This document shows, piece by piece, positions 6,451-13,937 of a stretch of 24,213 bases of DNA (the stretch's first letter is position 1; every line of letters begins with the position of its first letter). The position numbers were made by a program, and so were the translations under genes. The notes under the pieces were generated by a model that was not told the origin of the DNA, did no database searches, and worked only from the letters and a program-made list of their open reading frames with translations. The DNA comes from Anaerolineae bacterium (GTDB lineage Bacteria > Chloroflexota > Anaerolineae > B4-G1 > SLSP01), in NCBI GenBank assembly GCA_016928755.1, contig JAFGKB010000026.1, positions 1 to 24,213 of the forward strand. The letters run 5' to 3'.

Positions 6451-7767
6451 TTATTCTCCGATAAGCACTGCGATCTCATCTATCGCCGCTACATAAGTAT
6501 GCCCTGATGCATACACCGCGATGGATTGGATGGTAGCCGGTCGTATACCCTCCGCCTGTAACAGAGGTAACAGGTCCGGTGATTCGTAATCATACCATAT
6601 TCCCTTGGGTATTTGGATATGTTCGGCCTTCCATTCGCAGATTGCGCAATAGGCGGGGTCGCTGCTACTAGAGTCGCCGGTATAAAAACCTTGCAGCCAT
6701 TCATGGGTATCACCGCTTTGGTCGTCGGTATACTTAATGCGCAACATCAACGGGCATTCCGTGCCCAAGCTCCCACAGACCGGGAGCAGTTGTAAATCAA
6801 CCTTCAGTCGTGCTCTTACGCTCAGGGATTCCGCGCCCCGTACATCTTGGTTAATCTCCTGCTCGATCCCGGTTTCGGCATGGCCTTGCCCGACTCGCTC
6901 GAACAAAACGCTCGTCGTCTGTTTATTGCCCGTCGTCGCCTGGCGTACTGTCCCACTGTCTTCGTCAGTTAAAGCCGCTAATGCGTAAGTCTTCCAGTTC
7001 CCATTTATCTGGGTGTCAAAGCTGCCGTTGCGATTACGGAGCACATCCCGCTCCCCGGTGGCAATTTCACCGACACCGGCGGCTGTAAGTTCCGTGCGTT
7101 GTAGTTCTGTCAGCACCAGTTTCTCGTTCTCTCCGCTTCCTTTATTAGGAATGCGAGCTTGGCCGGTACGCACCGTAATCTGCGTTTGGTCGGCGGTAAC
7201 ACTGAGCGCGTAAGTCCCTTCTTCCAATTCCAGATCACCTTGGGGTGTTTTCACGTTCAGATGCGCGCTCCGGTTTTCATCCCCCATCACCGCAAAGCGG
7301 ATATTAGGGCCGCTCTGCAACTGTAATACGGCCTGGTGTGGCAGTTCACTGCTGGCAAAACGGGGGGTGCTTGTGGACTCGACGGCTATATGCGTCGCGC
7401 CATAGATCTGCACCGTCATAATCGGCACATCCGGGCTTTCTGGGGAGTAGAATTCTAGCCAGGCCTCTGCATCTGAGGTTGAACCGATAATATGGCTTTT
7501 GATTTTGACTTCCTGTTCCCCGGAAATGATAACGGGGGCACCACGTCCATTTTCCTGAACCCCTACCGTACCGGCCCGTTTTTCAACCCGCACATCTAAA
7601 TCGCGGGTACTGTTGAGAATATACCAACGAATACTCAACGGTGTGCCGATAATAATGATAAGAAAGGTCATAAATGCTAACAGCAAGACCATCCAGGCGA
7701 GATTTTCAATTTTTTTAAACATATAGTCTGAATTCTTCTTGGCTCCAGACCCCGTCTCCGGGGACAT
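6451..7767 (-). CDS. Membrane-anchored FecR-like domain protein
   Basis: The chosen ATG lies one base after the acyP stop, giving 438 residues; a start at 7722, just before the membrane segment, is also possible, and a longer frame to 7827 would overlap acyP. One hydrophobic segment (about 24-45) follows a basic stretch, so most of the protein is outside the cytoplasm. Residues of about 80-210 look like a FecR domain: VLQLQSGPNIRF, VKTPQGDLELEEGTYALSV, then ITVRTGQARI. The part after 248 (NGSFDTQINGNWKTY ...) resembles a carbohydrate-binding-type beta sandwich. FecR proteins usually control an ECF sigma factor; none is present here, so a structural or binding role is as likely. C331, C338, C374 and C377 could form disulfides. 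Confidence 0.7.
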   Translation of the reverse strand: MSPETGSGAKKNSDYMFKKIENLAWMVLLLAFMTFLIIIIGTPLSIRWYILNSTRDLDVRVEKRAGTVGVQENGRGAPVIISGEQEVKIKSHIIGSTSDAEAWLEFYSPESPDVPIMTVQIYGATHIAVESTSTPRFASSELPHQAVLQLQSGPNIRFAVMGDENRSAHLNVKTPQGDLELEEGTYALSVTADQTQITVRTGQARIPNKGSGENEKLVLTELQRTELTAAGVGEIATGERDVLRNRNGSFDTQINGNWKTYALAALTDEDSGTVRQATTGNKQTTSVLFERVGQGHAETGIEQEINQDVRGAESLSVRARLKVDLQLLPVCGSLGTECPLMLRIKYTDDQSGDTHEWLQGFYTGDSSSSDPAYCAICEWKAEHIQIPKGIWYDYESPDLLPLLQAEGIRPATIQSIAVYASGHTYVAAIDEIAVLIGE

Positions 7768-7768
7768 A

Positions 7769-8059
7769 TTAGTAATGAATGCCAAAAGTTCCAAACTGTT
7801 CTTTTGGCGTATACCACTCCTCATCAACCGATTCTACAATGCTTGAGATTGGGCCTTTGTATACTTCTTGAATGAGCACTTGTAATGTCTCTTTCGGTCC
7901 TTCTGCCCATATTTCCACATTGCCATTTCCTAGATTCTTCACCCACCCAACTAACCCTAGCCTTAAGGCCGTCTTCTGGGTAAAATACCGGAAGCCCACA
8001 CCTTGCACCCTTCCGTGTACAATTAGATGAGCGGCTGTGTTTACGTTTTTATCAGACAT
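7769..8059 (-). CDS. acyP: Acylphosphatase
   Basis: This 96-residue protein has the complete acylphosphatase signature: LIVHGRVQGVGFRYF with catalytic R24, and GWVKNLGNGNVEIWAEG with catalytic N42. It hydrolyses acyl phosphates such as carbamoyl phosphate and acetyl phosphate in the cytoplasm. The ATG follows an AGGAG site by 9 nt. It is the first gene of a four-gene minus-strand operon, driven by the promoter at 8098-8125. Beyond co-transcription I see no firm functional link to the three downstream genes. Confidence 0.96.
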   Translation of the reverse strand: MSDKNVNTAAHLIVHGRVQGVGFRYFTQKTALRLGLVGWVKNLGNGNVEIWAEGPKETLQVLIQEVYKGPISSIVESVDEEWYTPKEQFGTFGIHY

Positions 8060-8097
8060 AGTTTATATCTCCTGGTAAACTGGCTATCATCTTTAAC

Positions 8098-8125
8098 ATT
8101 GTAGCTTAGCCCGACTTTCTGACAA
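8098..8125 (-). promoter_or_regulatory. Sigma-70 promoter of the acyP operon
   Basis: On the minus strand TTGTCA (8120-8125) and TACAAT (8098-8103) are separated by 16 bp. Transcription would start near 8091, leaving a leader of about 32 nt with a good ribosome-binding site. Confidence 0.75.
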
Positions 8126-8145
8126 GTCCAATACCTCGCGCTATT

Positions 8146-8173
8146 TTGTCATTCTCTCAAAGGGCATTATAAT
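8146..8173 (+). promoter_or_regulatory. Sigma-70 promoter of the glycosyltransferase gene
   Basis: TTGTCA (8146-8151) and a perfect TATAAT (8168-8173) are separated by 16 bp. The predicted start of transcription (about 8180) is only 0-3 nt from the ATG at 8183, so the mRNA should be leaderless or nearly so. Confidence 0.8.
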
Positions 8174-8182
8174 CAGGCGACT

Positions 8183-9328
8183 ATGGAACAAACAAAAACA
8201 GGTGCCCCTCTGGTGGCATTTAATGCGCAGTTACTTGCGCGGGGTGCTTCCTATCGCAGTGCTGGCATTTCCACCTATATAGCTAATTTGCTCAAGCAGC
8301 TTGCTGGAGTTGATGCCCCACTACGTTATAAAGTTTTTCTTGGGGAAGGAGAATTGCCCGCCGGTGTGGATTTGCCGGTACAGCGATCCCGCTTCTCGAC
8401 TGCGCGTCCCCAGTCTCGCATTCTGTGGGAACAACTGGTCTTACCCTGGCATCTAAAACGCCAGCATGTAGACCTGTTGCACGCGCCCGCCTTTGTCGGC
8501 CCGTTAGCGACACGTTGTCCCCAGATTATTACTGTCCATGATTTGAGTTTCTTGCGTTATCCACAGTTTTTCAAGCGTGGAAACCGTATTTATCTCAGCT
8601 TGATGACGGGTTTGGCTTGTCGCAAAGCGGCGGCGGTTATCGCCGTTTCACGTTTTACGGCTCAAGAGGTTACGGAATTGTTGGGCGTGCCGGCGGAACG
8701 AATCCACGTGATCTATCACGGCGTCTCACCCCGCTTTAAGCCACTGCCCCCAGAAGATGTCGCGCGCTTCCGTGTTCAAAAAGGACTTCCTGAGCGTTTC
8801 ATCTTGCATCTGGGGACGTTAGAACCGCGCAAGAACATCCTGACCCTGGTTCGCGCTTTTGCTCAACTTAAAGAGCCGGATGTACATCTAGTACTGGCCG
8901 GGGGAAAAGGGTGGCTTTACGAACAGATCTTTGCCGAGGTTCAGCAACTGGGATTAGTGGGCCGAGTACATTTCCCCGGCTATGTCCCGGCTTCTGAGCA
9001 AACTCTTTGGTATAATGCAGCTATAATGTTTGTCTACATCTCACACTATGAAGGATTTGGCTTGCCGGTTCTGGAATCACTGGCATGTGGTACTCCAACA
9101 TTGACCTCAGCTCGTACTTCTTTGCCCGAAGCTGCCGGTGAGGGTGCTTATATCATTCCCGCTGATAATGAACTTATGGCGGTTGTGGAGGGTATACAAC
9201 GACTCCTCCATGATGCTTCACTACGTGCTAGTTTGCGACAGCGTGGTATTGACCATGCGGCGCACTTCACCTGGGAGAAAACGGCCCAGGAAACAGCCGC
9301 ATTATACCGGCATGTGCTGAGTTTGTGA
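8183..9328 (+). CDS. Glycosyltransferase family 4 protein
   Basis: The 381-residue protein has the GT-B layout of GT4 enzymes. The N-terminal Rossmann half contains VAFNAQLL, YRSAGISTYI and the VHDLSF motif (H119, D120). The nucleotide-sugar half starts near 205 (FILHLGTLEPRKN) and contains the EX7E motif E290-G-F-G-L-P-V-L-E298 in HYEGFGLPVLESLACGTP. Such enzymes, often mannosyl- or glucosyltransferases, extend lipid-linked oligosaccharides at the cytoplasmic face of the membrane; donor and acceptor cannot be read here. The ATG is the only sensible start because the family's first strand begins near residue 10; no ribosome-binding site precedes it, in keeping with a leaderless transcript. 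A polyprenyl sugar transferase gene follows after 12 nt. Confidence 0.93.
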   Translation: MEQTKTGAPLVAFNAQLLARGASYRSAGISTYIANLLKQLAGVDAPLRYKVFLGEGELPAGVDLPVQRSRFSTARPQSRILWEQLVLPWHLKRQHVDLLHAPAFVGPLATRCPQIITVHDLSFLRYPQFFKRGNRIYLSLMTGLACRKAAAVIAVSRFTAQEVTELLGVPAERIHVIYHGVSPRFKPLPPEDVARFRVQKGLPERFILHLGTLEPRKNILTLVRAFAQLKEPDVHLVLAGGKGWLYEQIFAEVQQLGLVGRVHFPGYVPASEQTLWYNAAIMFVYISHYEGFGLPVLESLACGTPTLTSARTSLPEAAGEGAYIIPADNELMAVVEGIQRLLHDASLRASLRQRGIDHAAHFTWEKTAQETAALYRHVLSL

Positions 9329-9340
9329 AAGGGGGAGTTT

Positions 9341-10762
9341 GTGAATCGTGACTATAAAATAAGTATACCCTCTTTTGTCGTCTTAACGGATGTCTTGATG
9401 ATCAATCTGGCCGTGGCGTTGGCTTATCTTCTGCGCTATCGTCTCCAGTGGATTCTTGAGGTTGCATTTGACGCCCCTTATCGGGCCTATTTGCCTTTCC
9501 AGGTCCTCTTCTCCATTATCATCCCCATTTTGTTGTGGTTTGATGGTGCTTATGCTGACTGGCGTGGTCGTTCCTGGCTAGATCATATTTACCGGATTGT
9601 TAATGCTGTCACAAATGCTATCGTCATTGTTTTGGCCATAGCGTTTGTGGCCCAGCCCGTGGTCTACTCCCGGCTTTTGTTGTTAGAGGCCGGATTGATT
9701 ATGGTTATATTTATGTCCCTGGGACGCGCCAGCGCGATTTTGGTATTGCGCAGATTGCGTAGCCAGGGTATTGGTCTGCAGCGTGTGATCATTGTTGGGG
9801 CGGGAGAAGTGGGCCGCCGTGTCATTCGTACCATAGTCGCCCGTGCCGATCTGGGTTATGAAATTGTGGGCTATGTTGATGATAATCCCGATAAAGGCGG
9901 TGGTTCTATTGGCCGTATCCAGGGATTAGGCTCGATTGATAATCTCTCGCAAATCATTGATGCCGAAGATGTTGATGAGGTGATTGTCACCCTACCTTGG
10001 AATGTCCACCGCCGTATATTGGAGATTCTGCGGGAGTGTGCCCGGCGTCAAGTGGTGGCCCGCATAGTGCCTGATCTGTTCCAGATGAGCTTAAGCCAGG
10101 TAGTAGTCAGCGACTTGGGCGGGGTTCCAATGATTGGTGTCCGAGAGGTCGCCTTCAGCCGTTCCGCCCTGTTCCTTAAACGTGTAATGGACCTGATCGG
10201 TTCGATAATCTTTCTCCTTCTAGGTTCGCCCCTTCTGATATTAATTGCTATCGCTATCAAGTTAGATTCTCAAGGCCCGGTATTCTTCCGGCAAGAGCGG
10301 GTAGGGAAAGATGGCGCATACTTTACGATTTACAAGTTCCGGTCGATGCGGGTGGGGGCAGAAAAAGAACAAGAGCAGTTACAGATGCTCAATGAAGCAG
10401 ATGGGCCGTTGTTTAAAATTCGTGATGACCCGCGTTTAACCCGTATGGGACGGTTCTTGCGACATACTAGCCTGGATGAGTTACCGCAGTTATTTAATGT
10501 TTTAAAAGGGGATATGAGTATAGTCGGGCCACGACCTCCTATTCCCTCCGAGGTAGAACAGTACCAACCCTGGCATAAGAAACGTTTAAATGTTTCTCCT
10601 GGGATGACCGGGTTGTGGCAGGTGAGTGGCCGCAGTGAGCTAACGTTCGACGAGATGGTGTTGTTGGACTTGTATTATATTGAGCATTGGTCCCCCTGGG
10701 CAGATATAGCGATTCTTTTGCGCACGATACCTAAGGTCTTGCTGGGGGACGGAGCTTATTAA
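9341..10762 (+). CDS. Polyprenyl-phosphate sugar-1-phosphate transferase (WbaP/CpsE type)
   Basis: This enzyme would start assembly of a capsule or exopolysaccharide repeat by moving a sugar-1-phosphate onto undecaprenyl phosphate. The 473 residues show the long-form layout: four N-terminal membrane segments (about 11-31, 52-68, 87-104, 112-128), a Rossmann-like domain beginning RVIIVGAGEVGRR (148-160), a further membrane segment (about 284-306) and the catalytic domain. Conserved pieces there are KFRSM (332-336), LDELPQ with D379-E380, VGPRP (395-399) and PGMTGLWQVSGR (420-431). The start is GTG with a GGGGGAG site close upstream. It is 12 nt behind the GT4 gene and surely co-transcribed. 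The sugar (glucose or galactose most often) cannot be told. Confidence 0.94.
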   Translation: MNRDYKISIPSFVVLTDVLMINLAVALAYLLRYRLQWILEVAFDAPYRAYLPFQVLFSIIIPILLWFDGAYADWRGRSWLDHIYRIVNAVTNAIVIVLAIAFVAQPVVYSRLLLLEAGLIMVIFMSLGRASAILVLRRLRSQGIGLQRVIIVGAGEVGRRVIRTIVARADLGYEIVGYVDDNPDKGGGSIGRIQGLGSIDNLSQIIDAEDVDEVIVTLPWNVHRRILEILRECARRQVVARIVPDLFQMSLSQVVVSDLGGVPMIGVREVAFSRSALFLKRVMDLIGSIIFLLLGSPLLILIAIAIKLDSQGPVFFRQERVGKDGAYFTIYKFRSMRVGAEKEQEQLQMLNEADGPLFKIRDDPRLTRMGRFLRHTSLDELPQLFNVLKGDMSIVGPRPPIPSEVEQYQPWHKKRLNVSPGMTGLWQVSGRSELTFDEMVLLDLYYIEHWSPWADIAILLRTIPKVLLGDGAY

Positions 10763-10804
10763 GTCTAAATATCTATAAATATGAGTGAGTAATCAGAGGT
10801 GAGT

Positions 10805-11995
10805 ATGGCGAAGGAATGGCTATTAGAATCTTCGGAACAGGAGTCGCTACTGGACTTTTTACGTCGCCTGGTAATGACGCCTAGCTTATCGGGAGATGAA
10901 GGCCGGGTGGCTGAATTAGTAATGGGTGAAATGCGCCAACTGGGGTTTGATGATGTTTGGATGGATGCTGCCGGCAATGTGCTCGGTCGTATCGGGGACC
11001 CAACCGGTCCCATGTTGATGCTTAATAGCCATATGGACGTGGTGAAAATCTCTACGCCGGAGTCCTGGCGTTTTGATCCCTGGGGTGCTGAAATTCATGA
11101 TGGGCGTCTCTATGGGCGCGGTACGTGTGATATGAAAGCCGGACTGGCGGCGACAGTATATGGGGCGGCAAAATTGGCCCGGCAGAAATCTGCCCTTAAA
11201 GGACAAGTTCTGGTTGCTTGTGTGGGTTTGGAAGAGCCTTCTGAAGGTACTGGAACCCGTGTGCTGTTCGAGGAGGATGGTATCCGGCCTGCTTGGGTTG
11301 TGATCGCCGAACCCTCCAATTTGCAGATTGTACGGGCACAGCGGGGCCATATGGAGATGATTTTGACTGTGAGAGGCCGTTCGGCTCATTCCTCTGCTCC
11401 CCATTTAGGCGAAAATGCGATTTATGCGGCGGCCCGGCTTGTTTTCGGCCTGGAGTTACTGGCGGACCAATTGCCGGAAGACCCTTTCCTCGGGCCGGGG
11501 GTCCTGGCCGTCACTGAAATTCGCTCCCAGGCTGTAAGTCGTAATGCTATCCCTGATCTCTGCCAGCTTATACTGGATCGTCGTCTGACAGTTGGTGAGA
11601 CTGAAGTCTTGTCTCTGAATGAGGTGCAACGTATTATTGCCCGTGAAGGAGTTGCTGCTGAGGTGCGGTTGATTGAGGAATCCGTACAGACACATACCGG
11701 TAAAGTTTATCATGTGCGCCGGGCCTCTCCACCCTGGGCCTTTGATGAGCGGCATCCCCTTATTCGCGCGATGGTTAAAGCTGCTCATGATGTAGGGCTG
11801 CGTCCCTCTTTGACCCGTTGGCACTTTGCCACAGAAGGTGCTTACTCTGCCGGCGTGGCCCAGGTTCCCACCGTGGGTTTTGGCCCAGGCGATCCGGCCT
11901 TGGCACATACTTGTGATGAGTATGTGGATATTGACCAAGTCTATGCTGCCGCTGCCGCCTACACGGCTTTAGGATGGCGATTATTGAATAAGTAG
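10805..11995 (+). CDS. M20-family metallopeptidase/deacylase, YgeY-like
   Basis: This 396-residue enzyme has the di-zinc ligands of the ArgE/DapE/CPG2 group: H76 and D78 (LNSHMDVV), D109 (RGTCDMKAG), E143-E144 (GLEEPSEG, catalytic base and ligand), E169 (IAEPS) and H368 (LAHTCDEY). The middle domain (about 180-290) is the dimerisation lid, with RAQRGHMEM and GRSAHSS. The C-terminal WHFATEGAYSAG ... VPTVGFGPGDP pattern is closest to YgeY-type hydrolases and related peptidases; the substrate is unknown. I chose the ATG at 10805 because GAGG stands 5 nt ahead; a GTG six bases earlier is possible but has no such site. It follows the sugar transferase by 42 nt and may be read from the same transcript. 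Confidence 0.9.
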   Translation: MAKEWLLESSEQESLLDFLRRLVMTPSLSGDEGRVAELVMGEMRQLGFDDVWMDAAGNVLGRIGDPTGPMLMLNSHMDVVKISTPESWRFDPWGAEIHDGRLYGRGTCDMKAGLAATVYGAAKLARQKSALKGQVLVACVGLEEPSEGTGTRVLFEEDGIRPAWVVIAEPSNLQIVRAQRGHMEMILTVRGRSAHSSAPHLGENAIYAAARLVFGLELLADQLPEDPFLGPGVLAVTEIRSQAVSRNAIPDLCQLILDRRLTVGETEVLSLNEVQRIIAREGVAAEVRLIEESVQTHTGKVYHVRRASPPWAFDERHPLIRAMVKAAHDVGLRPSLTRWHFATEGAYSAGVAQVPTVGFGPGDPALAHTCDEYVDIDQVYAAAAAYTALGWRLLNK

Positions 11996-12009
11996 CCATT
12001 TCTTAAACT

Positions 12010-12070
12010 ATAACTTATCTTTAACATATTGCTAACTCTCTATTAAAAGTTTTGAAAATCTCTGTTAATA
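12010..12070 (+). promoter_or_regulatory. Candidate Pho box: 11-nt-phased TAAC repeats
   Basis: Hexamers of the type (A/T/C)TAA(C/A)(T/A) start at 12010, 12021, 12032 and 12043, each 11 nt apart, and again at 12065 (two turns on). PhoB/PhoP operators in other bacteria are direct repeats of TTAACA or CTTAAC-like hexamers with an 11-nt period. The array lies 110-170 nt upstream of an alkaline phosphatase gene, a classic target. The operator call is inference from spacing and context. Confidence 0.6.
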
Positions 12071-12079
12071 CTAGGGTGC

Positions 12080-12085
12080 TAGAAT
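12080..12085 (+). promoter_or_regulatory. Candidate -10 element of the alkaline phosphatase promoter
   Basis: TAGAAT lies just downstream of the TAAC repeat array. No good -35 hexamer is found at the proper distance, as expected of an activator-dependent promoter. Transcription would start near 12092. Confidence 0.45.
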
Positions 12086-12098
12086 AGTTCTGTTAGAT

Positions 12099-12130
12099 AA
12101 AGGTAAACGACTCCGCAAGCGTTCACCTTT
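12099..12130 (+). other. Leader hairpin of the alkaline phosphatase mRNA
   Basis: AAAGGTAAACG pairs with CGTTCACCTTT (10 pairs, one A-C mismatch) around a 10-nt loop. No T run follows, so a terminator is unlikely; it may stabilise the transcript or affect translation. A GGGAGG ribosome-binding site lies further down before the ATG at 12180. Confidence 0.5.
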
Positions 12131-12179
12131 GTCTTGCGAAAAAGAATATAAAGCTTTATTTAATTAGGGAGGAAGAAGA

Positions 12180-13856
12180 ATGCGGAAGATGAAGTTCTGG
12201 ATGGGCTTAATGGCTCTGGTTGTAGGCGTTATGATGTTTGGTGGCTGTGCTGCCCCGACCCCTGAGATTGTCGAGGTTGAGGTTACTAAGGAAGTTGTTG
12301 TTACGAAAGAAGTTGAGGTTATCAAGGAAATTATGATTACCCCAACTCCTATGCCTGAGAGACACGCTAAGTATGTCTTCTTATTCGTTGGTGATGGTAT
12401 GGCCGTTGCACAGCGTAACGCAGCGGAGCTTTACTTGGGTGTTACTAAGGGCGCGGGCCGTCCCGAAGACACTACCTTGTTGATGAATACCTTCCCTGCG
12501 CAAGGTATGAATACCACTTACGATCTTAAGAGTGTTATCCCTGACTCTGCTTCTACTGGCACCGCTTTGGCCACCGGTTATAAGACTTGGTCCGGCGTAA
12601 TCAGTATGGATGCTGAAGGCAAGTCTTCCTACGAGACCATCGCCGAGGTTGCCAAGGCGCATGGTTGGAAAGTTGGTGTTGTTAGCTCTGTCTCTATTGA
12701 CCACGCTACTCCCGCGACTTTCTATGCCCACCAACCATATCGTGGTAACTACTATGAAATTGACCAAGCCCTTGTGGCTAGCGATTTTGATTACTTTGCT
12801 GGTGGTCCCCTGAAGCGTCCTACCGGTAATGATAAAGAAAATCCTGCTCCTGACCTTTACGCAGAAGCCGAAAAGAATGGTTTTACCGTTGCCCGTGGTC
12901 GTGAGGAGTTCAATGCTTTGCAGCCTGGTGCTGGTAAAGTCTTTGTTGTCCCTGACTATAAAATTGAAGGTAATGCTCTGTATTATACAATTGATGATGT
13001 CCCTGAGAACAATATCTCCATTGTTGATATGACTAGGAAGGGTATTGAACTGTTGGATAACCCTGATGGTTTCTTTATGATGGTTGAGGCGGGTAAGATT
13101 GACTGGGCTTGTCATGCTAACGATGCCGCTGCTGCTATTCACGATACTCTGGCTTTGGATGAGGCTATCGCTGTTGCTTACGAATTCTACGAAGCGCACC
13201 CAGATGAAACCTTGATTGTTGTAACTGGTGACCACGAGACCGGTGGTATGACTATCGGTTTTGCTGGTACTCAGTACTCTTCTTTTGTTGAGAAAATCCA
13301 GAATCAGAATATATCCCAGGAAGAATTCTCGGTTATGATTGCTGAGTGGCGTGAAGCTGGTAACGTAACTTTTGAAGATGCCTTGGCTGCCATAGCGAAG
13401 CACTTCGGCATGTACACAATACCTGCGGACGAGAAAGCCGCCTTGGAAGAATTGGTATTGGCTGGAGAAGCCGAAGATGCAACTGCGGAAGCTTTGAAAG
13501 CTGCTGCTGAAGCAGAGAAAGAATTATATCAAAGTATGGCATTGACTGATTTGGAAATCCAGATTTTGCGACAAGGTTTTGAGGACAGCATGCAGGGTTT
13601 AGAAGAGCGTGCTGATGACGAGTATACCTATCTGCTCTATGGTGGTTACGAACCTCTGGGTATGAAAGTCTCCACTATTCTGAACCAAAAAGCTGGTATC
13701 TCCTGGACTTCTTATTCCCACACCGGTATCCCTGTCCAGACTTCGGCTATTGGTGTCGGTTATGAAATGTTCAATGGTTACTATGACCAGACTGACATCA
13801 ATGCTAAGATGCTGTACATTGCTGGTTTTAGCGATTCAATGGCTTCTGCCAAATAG
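12180..13856 (+). CDS. Alkaline phosphatase, lipoprotein
   Basis: The 558-residue protein releases phosphate from organic monoesters outside the cell membrane. An N-terminal signal (1-22) ends in a lipobox with C23 (FGGC). A linker (about 28-56) repeats Val-Glu-Val-Thr-Lys-Glu pieces. All key PhoA-type residues are visible: D72 (FVGDGM), nucleophile S123 (PDSAST), D175 and T178 (IDHATP), E304, D309 and H313 (MVEAGKIDWACHAND), D352-H353 (VTGDHETGG) and H515 (YSHTGIPV). Compared with E. coli PhoA there is a helical insertion (about 370-500), rich in Ala and Glu, between the last two motifs. Codons prefer T-ending forms for Gly, Ala and Val, unlike the upstream genes and suggestive of strong expression. 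The candidate Pho box suggests induction by phosphate shortage. Confidence 0.94.
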   Translation: MRKMKFWMGLMALVVGVMMFGGCAAPTPEIVEVEVTKEVVVTKEVEVIKEIMITPTPMPERHAKYVFLFVGDGMAVAQRNAAELYLGVTKGAGRPEDTTLLMNTFPAQGMNTTYDLKSVIPDSASTGTALATGYKTWSGVISMDAEGKSSYETIAEVAKAHGWKVGVVSSVSIDHATPATFYAHQPYRGNYYEIDQALVASDFDYFAGGPLKRPTGNDKENPAPDLYAEAEKNGFTVARGREEFNALQPGAGKVFVVPDYKIEGNALYYTIDDVPENNISIVDMTRKGIELLDNPDGFFMMVEAGKIDWACHANDAAAAIHDTLALDEAIAVAYEFYEAHPDETLIVVTGDHETGGMTIGFAGTQYSSFVEKIQNQNISQEEFSVMIAEWREAGNVTFEDALAAIAKHFGMYTIPADEKAALEELVLAGEAEDATAEALKAAAEAEKELYQSMALTDLEIQILRQGFEDSMQGLEERADDEYTYLLYGGYEPLGMKVSTILNQKAGISWTSYSHTGIPVQTSAIGVGYEMFNGYYDQTDINAKMLYIAGFSDSMASAK

Positions 13857-13876
13857 TCTATAGGTTGTTAATTATT

Positions 13877-13916
13877 CTAAGGAGCAAGAAAAGTATATAC
13901 GGCTCTTGCTCCTTAG
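13877..13916 (+). terminator. Long hairpin after the alkaline phosphatase gene
   Basis: A perfect 13-bp stem (CTAAGGAGCAAGA / TCTTGCTCCTTAG) encloses a 14-nt loop 20 nt past the stop. No T run follows, so it may be a weak terminator or an mRNA-end stabiliser that lets some transcripts continue into the YibE/F gene 21 nt further on. Confidence 0.55.
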
Positions 13917-13937
13917 ATCCTAATAAAGGATGAGGAA

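Noticed and set aside
7768..7827. Extended N-terminus of the FecR-like protein overlapping acyP
   Set aside because: The extra 20 residues overlap the conserved acylphosphatase end, and an ATG directly after the acyP stop fits better.
12381..13403. A 340-codon minus-strand frame inside the alkaline phosphatase gene
   Set aside because: The plus-strand frame carries all catalytic residues of alkaline phosphatase; the antisense frame is a by-product of its codon bias and has no family signal or ribosome-binding site.
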